A stretch of 64,000 nucleotides of DNA from positions 2,294,001 to 2,358,000 of the forward strand of contig NZ_CP011409.1 in the NCBI RefSeq assembly GCF_001267925.1, in the 5' to 3' direction. Below are positions 17,035 to 26,249 of this stretch, piece by piece; within the stretch, counting starts at the first letter, position 1, and each line of letters begins with the position of its first letter. The position numbers and the translations under genes were made by a program. The notes beneath the pieces are model-generated. The model saw only the letters and a program-made list of their open reading frames with translations. It was not told the origin of the DNA and searched no databases. This stretch comes from Herbaspirillum hiltneri N3. Lineage in GTDB: Bacteria; Pseudomonadota; Gammaproteobacteria; Burkholderiales; Burkholderiaceae_D.

Positions 17035-17457
17035 TCAATGTCCCATCAAAGGAGCGTCGCTGGTCGACAGCGATTTGTTGATGGTGGCGCTGAACTGGAT
17101 CGTGAAGTCGCGCGCCTTGGTGGTCGGCGAGACCATCTGCAGCGTCAGCTTTTGTTCGCCGTTGACCAGCAGCGGTTTCCACGGTTCGTCGTCCCACACC
17201 TGGAAACCGGTTTCATCCATCCATTTGACGCGGTAGTAAGCCGTGTGCTGGCGGTTGTCGCGGTTGGTGAGTTCAGCCTGGACGTTGAGCAGGCCGTTTT
17301 GCTCGCGCATGCGCAAGCCGGTGAATTCCAGCGACGCCGGAGCGCCAAGCAACTCGATTTTGGAGGCGATGGTTTGGGCCTGAGCCGGCATGGCTTGCAT
17401 GCCGAGCGCGAGCGCGGACGCCAGCGCCCCCGCGCGCAATGCGTGTTTGATGTTCAT
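17035..17457 (-). CDS. YcfL family (DUF1425) exported protein
   Basis: A 140-residue exported protein. The ATG at 17457 is preceded by AGGGAG and leads to a signal peptide ending in MPAQAQ. The mature domain resembles YcfL/DUF1425: NRDNRQHTAYYRVKWMDETGF matches the conserved beta-strand pattern. Enteric YcfL is a lipoprotein, but no lipobox cysteine is present here, so it should be periplasmic. It sits 77 bp upstream of lpoB in the same operon, as ycfL does in E. coli. Function unknown. Confidence 0.82.
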   Translation of the reverse strand: MNIKHALRAGALASALALGMQAMPAQAQTIASKIELLGAPASLEFTGLRMREQNGLLNVQAELTNRDNRQHTAYYRVKWMDETGFQVWDDEPWKPLLVNGEQKLTLQMVSPTTKARDFTIQFSATINKSLSTSDAPLMGH

Positions 17458-17500
17458 GTGATCGACTCCCTGTTTAATCCTGTTTTCGGCGCCCGTGTGT

Positions 17501-19153
17501 TCACGGTGCGGTGACACTGGCCGAGACCGGCACAATGGCTTTTTTCTTCGTGTTGCCGGCGACTGTTGCGGTTTTCTCGGCCGGTGCTGCGCTGACCGTT
17601 GCTGTTGCATCGCCGCCGGTATTCTTGCTATTGTTCGCCGCCACCTTCTTTGTGGTGGTTTTACCCTTGGCATTCCTGGCCGCAGGGATCGGTTTTTCCG
17701 GCGCTGCCAGCGCCAAAGCCGCCTGCTCGGCATTATAGGGGGTCTGCGCCAGATAAAGCGAGGGCCCCGAGGTGCGCAGCGACACCATGGCATAGGCGCC
17801 GGAGACGCCGACTTCACGCAATTGCGGGCCGGTGGCGGTCGGCAGCAGGATCTTGTGCATGCCCGGCGCCAGCTTCACGCGCGCTACCGAGAAGAAACCC
17901 GGCAGCGTGCGCCAGGTGCGTTCGTCGGCGACTTCACCCAGCATCGTGCCGGCCTTTGCCGCGATGCTCAGCAGCGAACCGAACGCACCCATCGAGCCGG
18001 CGTTGTCGTCAATGGCTTTCTGCGCCACGCCCTTGGTGATGGCGCGGATGGACGAGCGTGCAATGATGCCCGGCATTTCATCCGACAATGCGCGGCGCGC
18101 CATCTGGTCGACGCTGGTCAGCAGCGTGACTTGCACCGGCTTGTCGTCGACCGTGATGCTGGCCGGCACCACCGAATTGTCGGCGGCGCGGATCACCGGC
18201 CACGAGATCGGCGTTGCGATCAGGCTCAGGCCGCTGCGACCCGGAATCGGCAGGATGATCGGTAGCGTCATGGAACTGATCGCCGGCGCGCTGCCCGATT
18301 CGATCACGATGAGCGTATCGACCAGCTTCGGCGAACGGCTGCGTACGCGGCCGTCGAGGCCTTTCAGGCCTTCTTCCAGGGTAGCCTGGCCGGGACGCAT
18401 TTCGATCGCCTTGCGATAGCCTGCGGCCGCCAGCGACGGTTCGCCCAGGCCTTCGTAGACGAAGCCCGCGAGATAGTTGGCGAATGCGGATTCGTAGGAA
18501 TTCTTGAGCGCGCGCACGGCCGGGTCTTCCAGCGTTTCCACCGGATAGCCGTTGAGTTCCTTGAAGGAGGTGGTCTTCAGGCCCTTCGATTCGGCGCTGC
18601 TCTTGGCGGCGTCGAGTTCCTTGCTGCGGAAGCTGGCGATGATGGCTTCGCGCTCGTGCATCTTCTTGATTTCGGTGCGCGCCGAATCCCAGTCGCCGAT
18701 GGCCAGATGGTCCAGCGCCAGGCGCAGATTGATGAAGACCTTTTCGTAGTCGCGACCGTCGTAGCGGCGCGTGGTGTCATTGAGTACGAAGGAACCGATA
18801 TCGCCCATCAGCTTGGCCGGGTCGGTCTTGACCTGGTCTTCCCAGCCGCGCACCTTTTCATCGGCGGCCAGCCAGGTTTCCTTGCTGGCTTCGTAGGAAC
18901 CCTTCATGCGCAGCAGTTCGCCCTTTTCCATGAAGTAGAGCAGGTCCTTGTCCTTGTCGGGGTTCTGCTGTTCCAGCGCCTGCAGCGCCAGTTCGGCGTT
19001 GCCGGACTTCATCGCGTCGACGGTCGAGGTGGCCTTGCGATCGTAGCCTTGCGTGGCGCAACCGGCCACCAGAGAAATCAGGCAGACGCTGCCGCCGATG
19101 TTTTTTCCGAGCCGCTTGATGGTTCGTGCGACGGATTTGTTTTGTTGTTCCAT
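17501..19153 (-). CDS. COG3014-like lipoprotein with TPR-type region
   Basis: A 550-residue predicted lipoprotein, first gene of the operon. The ATG at 19153 follows a strong ribosome site (GGGGAGGAT) and the lipobox is LVAGC (Cys32). The N-terminal half (about 40-270) is helical and TPR-like, with EKGELLRMKGSYEAS and SAFANYLAGFVYEGLGEPSLAAAGYRKAIEM. A beta-rich C-terminal region follows, then a Lys/Ala/Thr-rich disordered tail. This pattern matches the uncharacterised COG3014 family, often encoded near LpoB and YcfL homologues. It may form an outer-membrane complex with them; that is inference. It is divergent from a LuxR-type regulator. Confidence 0.82.
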   Translation of the reverse strand: MEQQNKSVARTIKRLGKNIGGSVCLISLVAGCATQGYDRKATSTVDAMKSGNAELALQALEQQNPDKDKDLLYFMEKGELLRMKGSYEASKETWLAADEKVRGWEDQVKTDPAKLMGDIGSFVLNDTTRRYDGRDYEKVFINLRLALDHLAIGDWDSARTEIKKMHEREAIIASFRSKELDAAKSSAESKGLKTTSFKELNGYPVETLEDPAVRALKNSYESAFANYLAGFVYEGLGEPSLAAAGYRKAIEMRPGQATLEEGLKGLDGRVRSRSPKLVDTLIVIESGSAPAISSMTLPIILPIPGRSGLSLIATPISWPVIRAADNSVVPASITVDDKPVQVTLLTSVDQMARRALSDEMPGIIARSSIRAITKGVAQKAIDDNAGSMGAFGSLLSIAAKAGTMLGEVADERTWRTLPGFFSVARVKLAPGMHKILLPTATGPQLREVGVSGAYAMVSLRTSGPSLYLAQTPYNAEQAALALAAPEKPIPAARNAKGKTTTKKVAANNSKNTGGDATATVSAAPAEKTATVAGNTKKKAIVPVSASVTAP

Positions 19154-19345
19154 TTTTATCCTCCCCAGGATATGAGTTGCTGCCGAAAGATGCCGGCAGG
19201 CATTTTTTTGTTGCATTTATTCTAAAGATCACCGGCGAAAAAAGCCTCATTCGTTTGAATGAGATAGCGAAATGTTCTATGCTCGGTTGCAGGGATAGAA
19301 GTCGCGGCAAAGAACGTCAAAACAACGCGATTCAGGGGTTTGCTT

Positions 19346-20482
19346 ATGTCAACGGGGAATGCAGGACAGCGCTTCGGCCAGCTGGTGGAGTTGATTTACG
19401 ACTCGGTCCAGGATCTGAGCCGGATCGCTCCCGCCATGGAAATGATCTGCCGCGAGGTGGGCGCCATCGCCGGCCACTACGTCCACATGGACATGAAGAG
19501 CCGCGAAGTGATCGCTTCCTGCGTCAGCAACAGCGACTACCAGGCCGGCGACCTGGAGTACAAGGATTACTACAGCCAGGTCGACGACCGCCTGGGCTGG
19601 CTGGCCACAGGCGAAGTCGGCGAGTGGCGCGCCGACCATCAGCGTTTCGACGAACGCTTCGTGCGCAAGAGCGAAATCTACAACGACTTCCTGTTCAAAT
19701 ACGGCGGCCGCCACATGGTGGTCGGGCGCATCGGCGAGCGCACCACGCAGTCTGAGGCAATCGCCTTCCTGCGTCCGCTGGGCGCGCAGGAATACGCAGA
19801 GACCGAATACGCTTTCCTGCGCAGCCTGTCGCCGCACCTGATCCGCTCGGCCACGCTGCGTGCGCGCATGCAGACGCTGGAGCGCCAGCAGTCGGCCAGC
19901 GAATCGGTGGTCGCGCATCTTCCCTACGGCACGCTATGGATCAACGCTGCGGGACGCATCGTCTCGCTGAACCCGCAGGCGAACGTCATCCTGGCAGCCG
20001 CTGACGGCCTGTCCGTGCGCAACGACAAGCTGGTCGTGTCCGAACCGGCCGGCGCCGAAAGGCTCCAGCATGCGTTGCGCATGGCGACCACGATGGAGCC
20101 GCGCCAGGGACAATGGTTCGCCATCGCGCGTCGCAAGCAGTCGACGCCGCTGCTGGTGTCGGTGATCCCGGCGACGATCCCTGCCGCACTCGATCCCCTG
20201 TGCGGTGGGCCGTTTGCCTTGCTGATCCTGCAGGACATGACGTGCCAGCGCGTTTCCCGGTCGGCGCAACTGCAGGCCATCTATCGCCTGACGCCTGCCG
20301 AAACGCGTCTGGCGGAAGCGCTGCTCGAAAATGAAACCATCGAATCCTATGCGCTGAAGAACGATATCAGCCGCAACACCGTGCGCACCCATCTGGCCAG
20401 CTTGTTCGCCAAGACCGGCGCCAAGCGGCAGGCGGAGTTGATCCGCACCTTGCTGGCGTCGCAGCCGCATGTGATGCTGTAG
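19346..20482 (+). CDS. LuxR-family transcriptional regulator with PAS/GAF-like sensor region
   Basis: A 378-residue regulator. The C-terminal LuxR/GerE helix-turn-helix is clear from about residue 315: YRLTPAETRLAEALLEN, then KNDISRNTVRTHLASLFAKTGAKRQAELIR. The N-terminal 170 residues are an unassigned sensor-like region, followed by a PAS-like segment (HLPYGTLWINAAGRIVSLNPQA). The ATG at 19346 has AGGGG 7 nt upstream; an in-frame TTG two codons earlier is less likely. It is divergent from the LpoB-like operon across 190 bp, so control of that operon is plausible but unproven. The signal is unknown. Confidence 0.88.
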   Translation: MSTGNAGQRFGQLVELIYDSVQDLSRIAPAMEMICREVGAIAGHYVHMDMKSREVIASCVSNSDYQAGDLEYKDYYSQVDDRLGWLATGEVGEWRADHQRFDERFVRKSEIYNDFLFKYGGRHMVVGRIGERTTQSEAIAFLRPLGAQEYAETEYAFLRSLSPHLIRSATLRARMQTLERQQSASESVVAHLPYGTLWINAAGRIVSLNPQANVILAAADGLSVRNDKLVVSEPAGAERLQHALRMATTMEPRQGQWFAIARRKQSTPLLVSVIPATIPAALDPLCGGPFALLILQDMTCQRVSRSAQLQAIYRLTPAETRLAEALLENETIESYALKNDISRNTVRTHLASLFAKTGAKRQAELIRTLLASQPHVML

Positions 20483-20517
20483 CAAGGCAAAAACACGGAT
20501 TGCGCGCGCGAGCCAGC

Positions 20518-20523
20518 TATAAT
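20518..20523 (+). promoter_or_regulatory. TATAAT -10-like element upstream of thrC
   Basis: A perfect TATAAT lies 43 bp before the thrC ATG. No good -35 box is visible at 16-18 bp spacing (ACGGAT is the best). If used, it would give thrC its own promoter, which fits its separation from hom. Confidence 0.35.
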
Positions 20524-20566
20524 GGCGGTCTCCGTGCAACCTGCAAGACCACTCCTACTTTACGCC

Positions 20567-22027
20567 ATGCAATACGTCTCCACTCGCGGCCACTCTGCCT
20601 CACCTTCCTTTTCCGAAATCCTGCTGGGCGGCCTGGCGCCGGACGGCGGCCTGTACCTGCCGGCGAATTATCCGCAGGTCACCGGCGCCGAGCTGGATCA
20701 ATGGCGCACGCTGTCCTATGCGGACCTGGCCTATCATGTGCTGAAGAAATTTGCCGGCGACATTCCCGACGCCGACCTCAAGGCGCTGGCGGACAAGACG
20801 TATACCGCCGACGTGTATCGCAACACGCGCACCGGTGAAGACGCCGCGCAAATCACGCCGCTGCGCACGCTGGAAGAGAAGGACGGCAAGAAGTTGGTGC
20901 TGCAGGGCCTGTCGAACGGCCCGACGCTGGCGTTCAAGGACATGGCCATGCAGTTGCTGGGTAACCTGTTCGAATATGCGCTGGCCAGGAAAGGCGCCGA
21001 GCTCAACATCGTCGGCGCCACCTCGGGCGATACCGGCAGCGCTGCCGAATACGCCATGCGCGGCAAGCAGGGCATCCGCGTTTTCATGCTGTCGCCGCAC
21101 AAGAAGATGAGCGCGTTCCAGACCGCACAAATGTTCAGCCTTCAGGATCCGAACATCTTCAACCTCGCGGTGGAAGGCGTGTTCGACGACTGCCAGGACA
21201 TCGTCAAGGCAATCTCCAACGACCTCGACTACAAGGCGGCGCAAAAAATCGGCACCGTCAATTCGATCAATTGGGCGCGTGTCGTGGCACAGGTGGTGTA
21301 TTACTTCCGCGGCTACCTGGCAGCGACGACCAGCAATGTGCAGAAGGTGTCGTTCACGGTTCCGTCGGGCAACTTTGGCAACATCTGCGCCGGCCACATT
21401 GCACGCATGATGGGCCTGCCGATCGACAAGCTGGTGGTCGCCACCAACGAGAACGACGTACTCGACGAATTCTTCCGCACCGGCGTGTATCGCGTGCGCA
21501 AGTCGGCCGAGACTTACCACACCAGCAGCCCGAGCATGGACATCAGCAAGGCGTCCAACTTCGAGCGCTTCATCTACGATTTGCTCGGTCGCGACAGTAC
21601 ACGCGTCAAGGCGCTGTTCCACAAGGTCGAGACCGCAGGGGGCTTCGACCTGTCCGGCAAGCCCGGCAGCGACGGCGATGAATTCGCCAGCGTCATCCGC
21701 TACGGTTTCGCCTCGGGCAAGTCGACGCACGCCGACCGTCTGGAAATCATCCGTTTCGCTGAAAAGAGCTACGGCATCACGGTCGACACGCATACCGCCG
21801 ACGGCATCAAGGTGGCGCGTGAGAACCTCGCTGAAGGGGTCACCATGATCGTGCTGGAAACCGCCTTGCCGGCCAAGTTCAACGAGACCATCCGCGAAGC
21901 GCTGGGTCGGGATGCGGACCGTCCGTCCGGCTTCGAAAACATCGAAGCGCTGCCACAGCGTTTCGAGGTCATGTCTGCCGATGCCGCCAAGGTCAAAGCC
22001 TTTGTGGCGAAGCATACCGGTCTGTAA
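20567..22027 (+). CDS. thrC: Threonine synthase
   Basis: A 486-residue PLP enzyme that converts O-phosphohomoserine to threonine. It begins MQYVSTRGH, the standard N-terminus of the gamma/beta-proteobacterial long form. The PLP lysine is in LAFKDMAMQLLGN, and the phosphate-binding loop is GATSGDTGSAAEYA. The GGLAPDGGLYLP motif near the N-terminus is also typical. It works with hom (ending at 13539), from which it is separated by about 7 kb of unrelated genes. A serine hydrolase gene follows after 10 bp. Confidence 0.96.
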   Translation: MQYVSTRGHSASPSFSEILLGGLAPDGGLYLPANYPQVTGAELDQWRTLSYADLAYHVLKKFAGDIPDADLKALADKTYTADVYRNTRTGEDAAQITPLRTLEEKDGKKLVLQGLSNGPTLAFKDMAMQLLGNLFEYALARKGAELNIVGATSGDTGSAAEYAMRGKQGIRVFMLSPHKKMSAFQTAQMFSLQDPNIFNLAVEGVFDDCQDIVKAISNDLDYKAAQKIGTVNSINWARVVAQVVYYFRGYLAATTSNVQKVSFTVPSGNFGNICAGHIARMMGLPIDKLVVATNENDVLDEFFRTGVYRVRKSAETYHTSSPSMDISKASNFERFIYDLLGRDSTRVKALFHKVETAGGFDLSGKPGSDGDEFASVIRYGFASGKSTHADRLEIIRFAEKSYGITVDTHTADGIKVARENLAEGVTMIVLETALPAKFNETIREALGRDADRPSGFENIEALPQRFEVMSADAAKVKAFVAKHTGL

Positions 22028-22037
22028 CCAACTGCCC

Positions 22038-23285
22038 GTGAACAAGGCCGCGACCACCGGATTGCTGGTTGCGTCGCTGCTGGCGACCGGCATTGCCGCA
22101 GCCGCTCCGGATGAGGATGCGCTGGGAAAATCCGCAGGTTATCCGGTCGCCGGCAATCTTCTCCAAGTCTATCAGCAGCGTTATCTGGTCGGCTCCTTCA
22201 GCGCGATGGACAGCTTCAATCCCTCCTGCGTCCTCGCGCCTTCGCCCGATCCCGTAGCGTTGGAAAAGAACGCCGTCGACACCACCTTCACCTATCGCTT
22301 TCGCGGCGACACCTTCACGCTCGACGACTACATGATGCGCCAGCGCGCCACGGCCGTGGTGGTGGTCAAGGATGGCCGCATCGTGGCCGAACGCTACAAC
22401 TACGCGCGCACGCCCGACATGCGCATGCTGTCCAATTCCATGGCCAAGACCATCGTCGCGCTGGGTGTCATGAAGGCGCTGGAGGAGGGCAAAATTCGCT
22501 CCCTCGACGACCCCGCGAAAACCTATCTGCCCGCACTGGCCGGCTCTCTCTACGGCGAGACGCGTATCGTCAATCTGCTGCGCATGGCTTCCGGCGCCAG
22601 ATATGTCGAAGACTATTCGGCGCACGATGACCGCGCCCGCTTCAACGGCATCATGCGCAAGGCAGGCATGCTTGAAGCCGTACGCAGCGTCACCGAGCGC
22701 AGCGATCCGGAAGGCGAGCGTTTCAACTATGCCGGTGCCCAGACCAGCGTGCTGGCGCTGGTCTTGCGCGCTGCCACGGGACGCAGCCTGTGCGACTACA
22801 TCGGCGAGAAAATCTGGCAGCCTGTCGGCGCCGGGTCCAGGGCCACATGGATGCTCAATCCTGCCGACGGCATCGAAGTGGCGCAAGGCGGCTTCAACGC
22901 CACGGTGTACGACTATGCCCGCCTCGGGATGATGATGGCCGCCGACGGCGAAGTGCGCGGCAACGCCGTCGTGCAGCGCGAACACCTGCTTGACATGACC
23001 GATCCGGCGCGCCAGCCTGCGGCGTTCCGGCCGGGGAGCATGTCGTATCACGGCAGCAAATATTCAGGCTACGGTTTGCAGACCTGGATCCTGCCGGGCA
23101 GCCGGCGTCGCTTTGCGCTGCTGGGCGTGTATGGCCAGGCGATCTTCGTCGATCCCGCACTCAGGCTGGTGGTGGTGCATACGGCGGTAGGCAAGGACGC
23201 ATCCGGCGATGCCAGCGGCGCCCATCTCGGCGCAGAGCGCGACGCCTTGTTGCGCGGGATCGTGGCGACTTACGGCAAGTGGTGA
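22038..23285 (+). CDS. Exported serine hydrolase of the beta-lactamase / penicillin-binding-like family
   Basis: A protein of about 415 residues with a likely GTG start at 22038, 10 bp after the thrC stop, leading into a signal peptide (TTGLLVASLLATGIAAAA). The SxxK catalytic motif is SMAK at residues 134-137. A YAG motif (FNYAGAQTS) sits where class C enzymes have Tyr-x-Asn. A later DYARLGMMMAADGE segment is typical of EstB/class C-like esterases. The substrate is unknown: esterase, peptidase or beta-lactamase are all possible, and the usual KTG box is not obvious. Confidence 0.83.
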   Translation: MNKAATTGLLVASLLATGIAAAAPDEDALGKSAGYPVAGNLLQVYQQRYLVGSFSAMDSFNPSCVLAPSPDPVALEKNAVDTTFTYRFRGDTFTLDDYMMRQRATAVVVVKDGRIVAERYNYARTPDMRMLSNSMAKTIVALGVMKALEEGKIRSLDDPAKTYLPALAGSLYGETRIVNLLRMASGARYVEDYSAHDDRARFNGIMRKAGMLEAVRSVTERSDPEGERFNYAGAQTSVLALVLRAATGRSLCDYIGEKIWQPVGAGSRATWMLNPADGIEVAQGGFNATVYDYARLGMMMAADGEVRGNAVVQREHLLDMTDPARQPAAFRPGSMSYHGSKYSGYGLQTWILPGSRRRFALLGVYGQAIFVDPALRLVVVHTAVGKDASGDASGAHLGAERDALLRGIVATYGKW

Positions 23286-23298
23286 CGGCCGAATCCGT

Positions 23299-24207
23299 TC
23301 AGGCCGGATGCCGCCAGTAATCCGGCTGGGCATAGGTATGCCGCAAAAAATCCACGAACGCGCGTATCCGCAGCGGCAAATGGCGGCGCTGGGCAAAGAC
23401 GGCATAAATCGCCGGCGCCGGTGCGTCGAACTTGTCCAGCACCGTCACCAGTTCGCCTGACTCGAGCGCGGCGCCGACTTCCCACATGGAGCGCCAGGCC
23501 AGGCCCTTGCCGCTGAGCGCCCAGTTGTGCAGCACCTCGCCGTCGTTGCAGACCATATTCCCGCCGACCTTGTAGACGCTGACCTTGCCGTGCTGCCTGA
23601 GCGTCCAGCCGCGTTGGCTGCCTTCGCTGCTGATGGCCAGGCAGTTGTGGCGCGCCAGGTCGTCAGGCGTCTCGGGAATGCCATGGCGGCGCAGATAGGA
23701 GGGCGCCGCGACCACTACGCGGTGGTTCTCGGCCAGTTTGACGCTGATCAGGTTGGAATCGGTCAGCGCAGCGATGCGGATGGCGACGTCGACGCCTTCG
23801 CCGATCAGGTCGACGATGCGATCGTTGAGGTTGAGCGTGAGCGTGACGTCGCGGTGTTCGGTCAGGAAGGAGGGCACCAGCGGCGCTACGTGCTGGCGGC
23901 CGAAGCCGGCCGGGGCCGAGATCAGCAGGTTGCCGCTGGCGCGCGCGCTGCGCTCCGAGACCGAGGATTCGGCGTCTTCGAGGTCGGTCAGGATGCGCTG
24001 GCAGTCCTCCAGGAAGGCTGCGCCTTCGTTGGTCAGCACGATCTTGCGCGTGGTCCGCTGCAGCAGCTTGACGCCCAAGCGTTCCTCCAGCGCATCCAGC
24101 CGGCGGCCGATCATGGCGGGAGCGATGCCCTCGGCGCGGGCGGCGGCCGACAGGCTGCCTTTGGCGGCGACATCGACGAAGGTGGAGATTTGCTTGAACT
24201 GGTCCAT
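23299..24207 (-). CDS. LysR-type transcriptional regulator divergent from aceB
   Basis: A 302-residue LysR regulator. The N-terminal helix-turn-helix is MDQFKQISTFVDVAAKGSLSAAARAEG and on; a type 2 periplasmic-binding-fold effector domain follows from about residue 90. The ATG at 24207 is chosen because it matches the family N-terminus; an in-frame ATG at 24243 would add 12 residues. It is divergently transcribed from malate synthase over about 180 bp that contain a TTAGT-N8-ACTAA inverted repeat, so it may regulate aceB. The effector is unknown. Confidence 0.9.
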   Translation of the reverse strand: MDQFKQISTFVDVAAKGSLSAAARAEGIAPAMIGRRLDALEERLGVKLLQRTTRKIVLTNEGAAFLEDCQRILTDLEDAESSVSERSARASGNLLISAPAGFGRQHVAPLVPSFLTEHRDVTLTLNLNDRIVDLIGEGVDVAIRIAALTDSNLISVKLAENHRVVVAAPSYLRRHGIPETPDDLARHNCLAISSEGSQRGWTLRQHGKVSVYKVGGNMVCNDGEVLHNWALSGKGLAWRSMWEVGAALESGELVTVLDKFDAPAPAIYAVFAQRRHLPLRIRAFVDFLRHTYAQPDYWRHPA

Positions 24208-24305
24208 GGCGGTACTCTCGAAGGCTGGAAGCGGCGCAGCCATTATCTCGTCACTTGTGACTAAAACGCAAAGATAAAGTGATAAAACGTTTCACTCATG
24301 TGGAT

Positions 24306-24340
24306 TTAGTTTAAATATACTAAGTACACAAAAATATAAT
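24306..24340 (+). promoter_or_regulatory. Candidate LysR operator overlapping the aceB promoter
   Basis: A perfect TTAGT (24306-24310) / ACTAA (24319-24323) inverted repeat with an 8-nt AT-rich centre lies just upstream of a perfect TATAAT (24335-24340). The expected -35 position, about 24312-24317, falls inside the repeat. T-N11-A-type dyads are usual LysR sites. The aceB start is 47 bp after the -10, with AGGAG before the ATG. Confidence 0.5.
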
Positions 24341-24387
24341 CCGACAAGACATTGTCATCCGATTTTTTATCTACTTAGGAGCACAGC

Positions 24388-25974
24388 ATGACGCAATTGA
24401 CACTGCCGGCCGGGATGCAGATTTCTGGTGAAATCAAGCCCGGTTATGAACAGATCCTGACGCCTGACGCGCTCGCGCTGGTAGCCAAATTGAGCCGCGC
24501 CTTCGAGTCGCGCCGCCAGGAATTGCTGGCCGCGCGCGTGGAACGCGTCAAGCGCCTCGACGCCGGCGAGCGTCCCGACTTCCTGCCGGAGACTGCGAAC
24601 ATCCGCAGCGGCGACTGGAAGATTGCACCGATTCCTGAAGCACTGAAATGCCGCCGCGTCGAAATCACCGGCCCGGTGGAGCGCAAGATGGTCATCAACG
24701 CCTTCAACTCGGGCGCCGACAGCTACATGACCGACTTCGAAGATTCGAATTCGCCGGTCTGGGACAATCAGATCAGCGGCCAGATCAACCTGTTCGACGC
24801 CATCCGCCGTACCATTTCGCTGGAATCGAACGGCAAGAGCTACAAGCTCAACGAGAAGATCGCCACGCTGGTGGTGCGCCCGCGCGGCTGGCATCTGGAC
24901 GAGAAGCACGTCACCATCGACGGCAAGCGCATCTCCGGCGGCATCTTCGACTTCGCGCTGTTCCTGTTCCATAACGCCAAGGAGCAACTGGCGCGCGGCG
25001 CCGGTCCTTACTTCTATCTGCCGAAGATGGAGTCGCACCTGGAAGCACGCCTGTGGAACGACATCTTCGTGATGGCGCAAAACGAAATCGGCCTGCCGCA
25101 AGGCACCATCAAGGCCACCGTGCTGATCGAAACGATCACCGCCGCTTTTGAAATGGAAGAAATCCTGTACGAACTGCGCGAACACAGCTCCGGTCTGAAT
25201 GCCGGCCGCTGGGATTACATCTTCTCCTGCATCAAGAAATTCAAGAACGACAAGGACTTCTGCCTGGCCGACCGCGCCAAGGTCACGATGACCGCGCCGT
25301 TCATGCGTTCGTATGCATTGCTGCTGCTGAAGACCTGTCACAAGCGCGGCGCGCCGGCCATCGGCGGCATGAGCGCACTGATCCCGATCAAGAACGATCC
25401 GGAAAAGAACGCCATCGCCATGCAGGGCATCATCAACGACAAGCGTCGCGATGCGACCGACGGCTACGATGGCGGCTGGGTTGCTCACCCGGGCCTGGTC
25501 GAGCCTTCGATGAAGGAGTTCGTGGCGGTGCTGGGCGACAAGCCGAACCAGTTCGAGAAGCAACGTCCGGACGTCGACGTCAAGGCAGCGGACCTGCTCA
25601 ACTTCCAGCCGGAAACGCCAATCACCGAAGCCGGCCTGCGTTACAACATCAACGTCGGCATCCACTACCTGGGCGCCTGGCTGGCCGGCAATGGCTGTGT
25701 GCCGATCCACAACCTGATGGAAGATGCCGCCACCGCGGAAATCAGCCGTGCGCAAGTCTGGCAATGGATCCGCAGCAGCAAGGGCAATCTGGAAGATGGC
25801 CGCAAGGTCACCGCCGACATGGTGCGCGCGATGATTCCGGAAGAACTGGCCAAGGTCAAGGAAGTGGCCGGCAACGGTCCGACCTACGACCGCGCTGCGA
25901 AGATCTTCGAAGACATGTCGACGTCGGAGACGTTTGCCGAATTCCTGACATTGCCGCTGTACGAAGAAATCTGA
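24388..25974 (+). CDS. aceB: Malate synthase A
   Basis: A 528-residue malate synthase, close to the 533 of E. coli AceB. It condenses glyoxylate with acetyl-CoA to malate in the glyoxylate shunt. The family signature [18 protein letters not shown] lies near residues 243-260, followed by [19 protein letters not shown]. The catalytic Arg is in [13 protein letters not shown]. The start ATG follows AGGAG. Isocitrate lyase is not adjacent. The last codons and stop lie in the first copy of a 14-bp tandem repeat. A divergent LysR gene is its likely regulator. Confidence 0.97.
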   Translation: MTQLTLPAGMQISGEIKPGYEQILTPDALALVAKLSRAFESRRQELLAARVERVKRLDAGERPDFLPETANIRSGDWKIAPIPEALKCRRVEITGPVERKMVINAFNSGADSYMTDFEDSNSPVWDNQISGQINLFDAIRRTISLESNGKSYKLNEKIATLVVRPRGWHLDEKHVTIDGKRISGGIFDFALFLFHNAKEQLARGAGPYFYLPKMESHLEARLWNDIFVMAQNEIGLPQGTIKATVLIETITAAFEMEEILYELREHSSGLNAGRWDYIFSCIKKFKNDKDFCLADRAKVTMTAPFMRSYALLLLKTCHKRGAPAIGGMSALIPIKNDPEKNAIAMQGIINDKRRDATDGYDGGWVAHPGLVEPSMKEFVAVLGDKPNQFEKQRPDVDVKAADLLNFQPETPITEAGLRYNINVGIHYLGAWLAGNGCVPIHNLMEDAATAEISRAQVWQWIRSSKGNLEDGRKVTADMVRAMIPEELAKVKEVAGNGPTYDRAAKIFEDMSTSETFAEFLTLPLYEEI

Positions 25975-26017
25975 TCGAAGAAATCTGATCGAAGAAATCT
26001 GATCGAAGAAATCTGAG
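25962..26017. repeat. Four-copy 14-bp tandem repeat spanning the aceB stop codon
   Basis: The unit CGAAGAAATCTGAT occurs at 25962, 25976 and 25990, and a fourth copy at 26004 differs only in its last base. The first copy encodes the final Glu-Glu-Ile-stop of aceB, so additional copies lie wholly after the stop codon. Confidence 0.95.
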
Positions 26018-26080
26018 GCGCCGGCGAGGCGGCGATCTGCACTGAGATCGTCGTTTCGCAGTAGCCGCTGCATACGTAAA

Positions 26081-26107
26081 AACGCCCGGTCATTGCCGGG
26101 CGTTTTT
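26081..26107 (+). terminator. Rho-independent terminator of aceB
   Basis: AACGCCCGG (26081-26089) pairs with CCGGGCGTT (26096-26104) around a 6-nt loop, and the arm runs into six T. It lies about 105 bp after the aceB stop, just past the tandem repeat. Confidence 0.88.
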
Positions 26108-26179
26108 TATTGGGACAGGGCGCAAGGCATGGCTTTGGGAGGGCCAATGTCGAGCCTTCATCAACCCTGCAGACGAAAA

Positions 26180-26205
26180 AAATCCCCGACATGTCGGGGA
26201 TTTTT
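26180..26205 (-). terminator. Rho-independent terminator of the cold-shock gene
   Basis: AAATCCCCGACA and TGTCGGGGATTT form a perfect 24-bp palindrome (26180-26203). On the minus strand it is followed by more T. It lies 45 bp after the cold-shock protein stop. Confidence 0.82.
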
Positions 26206-26249
26206 CATCATCGAAGCGAACCGACGAATCGATTCGCTTATCTGCGCAA

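Noticed and set aside
25962..26017. CRISPR array
   Set aside because: The repeats are direct tandem copies without spacers and at a gene end.
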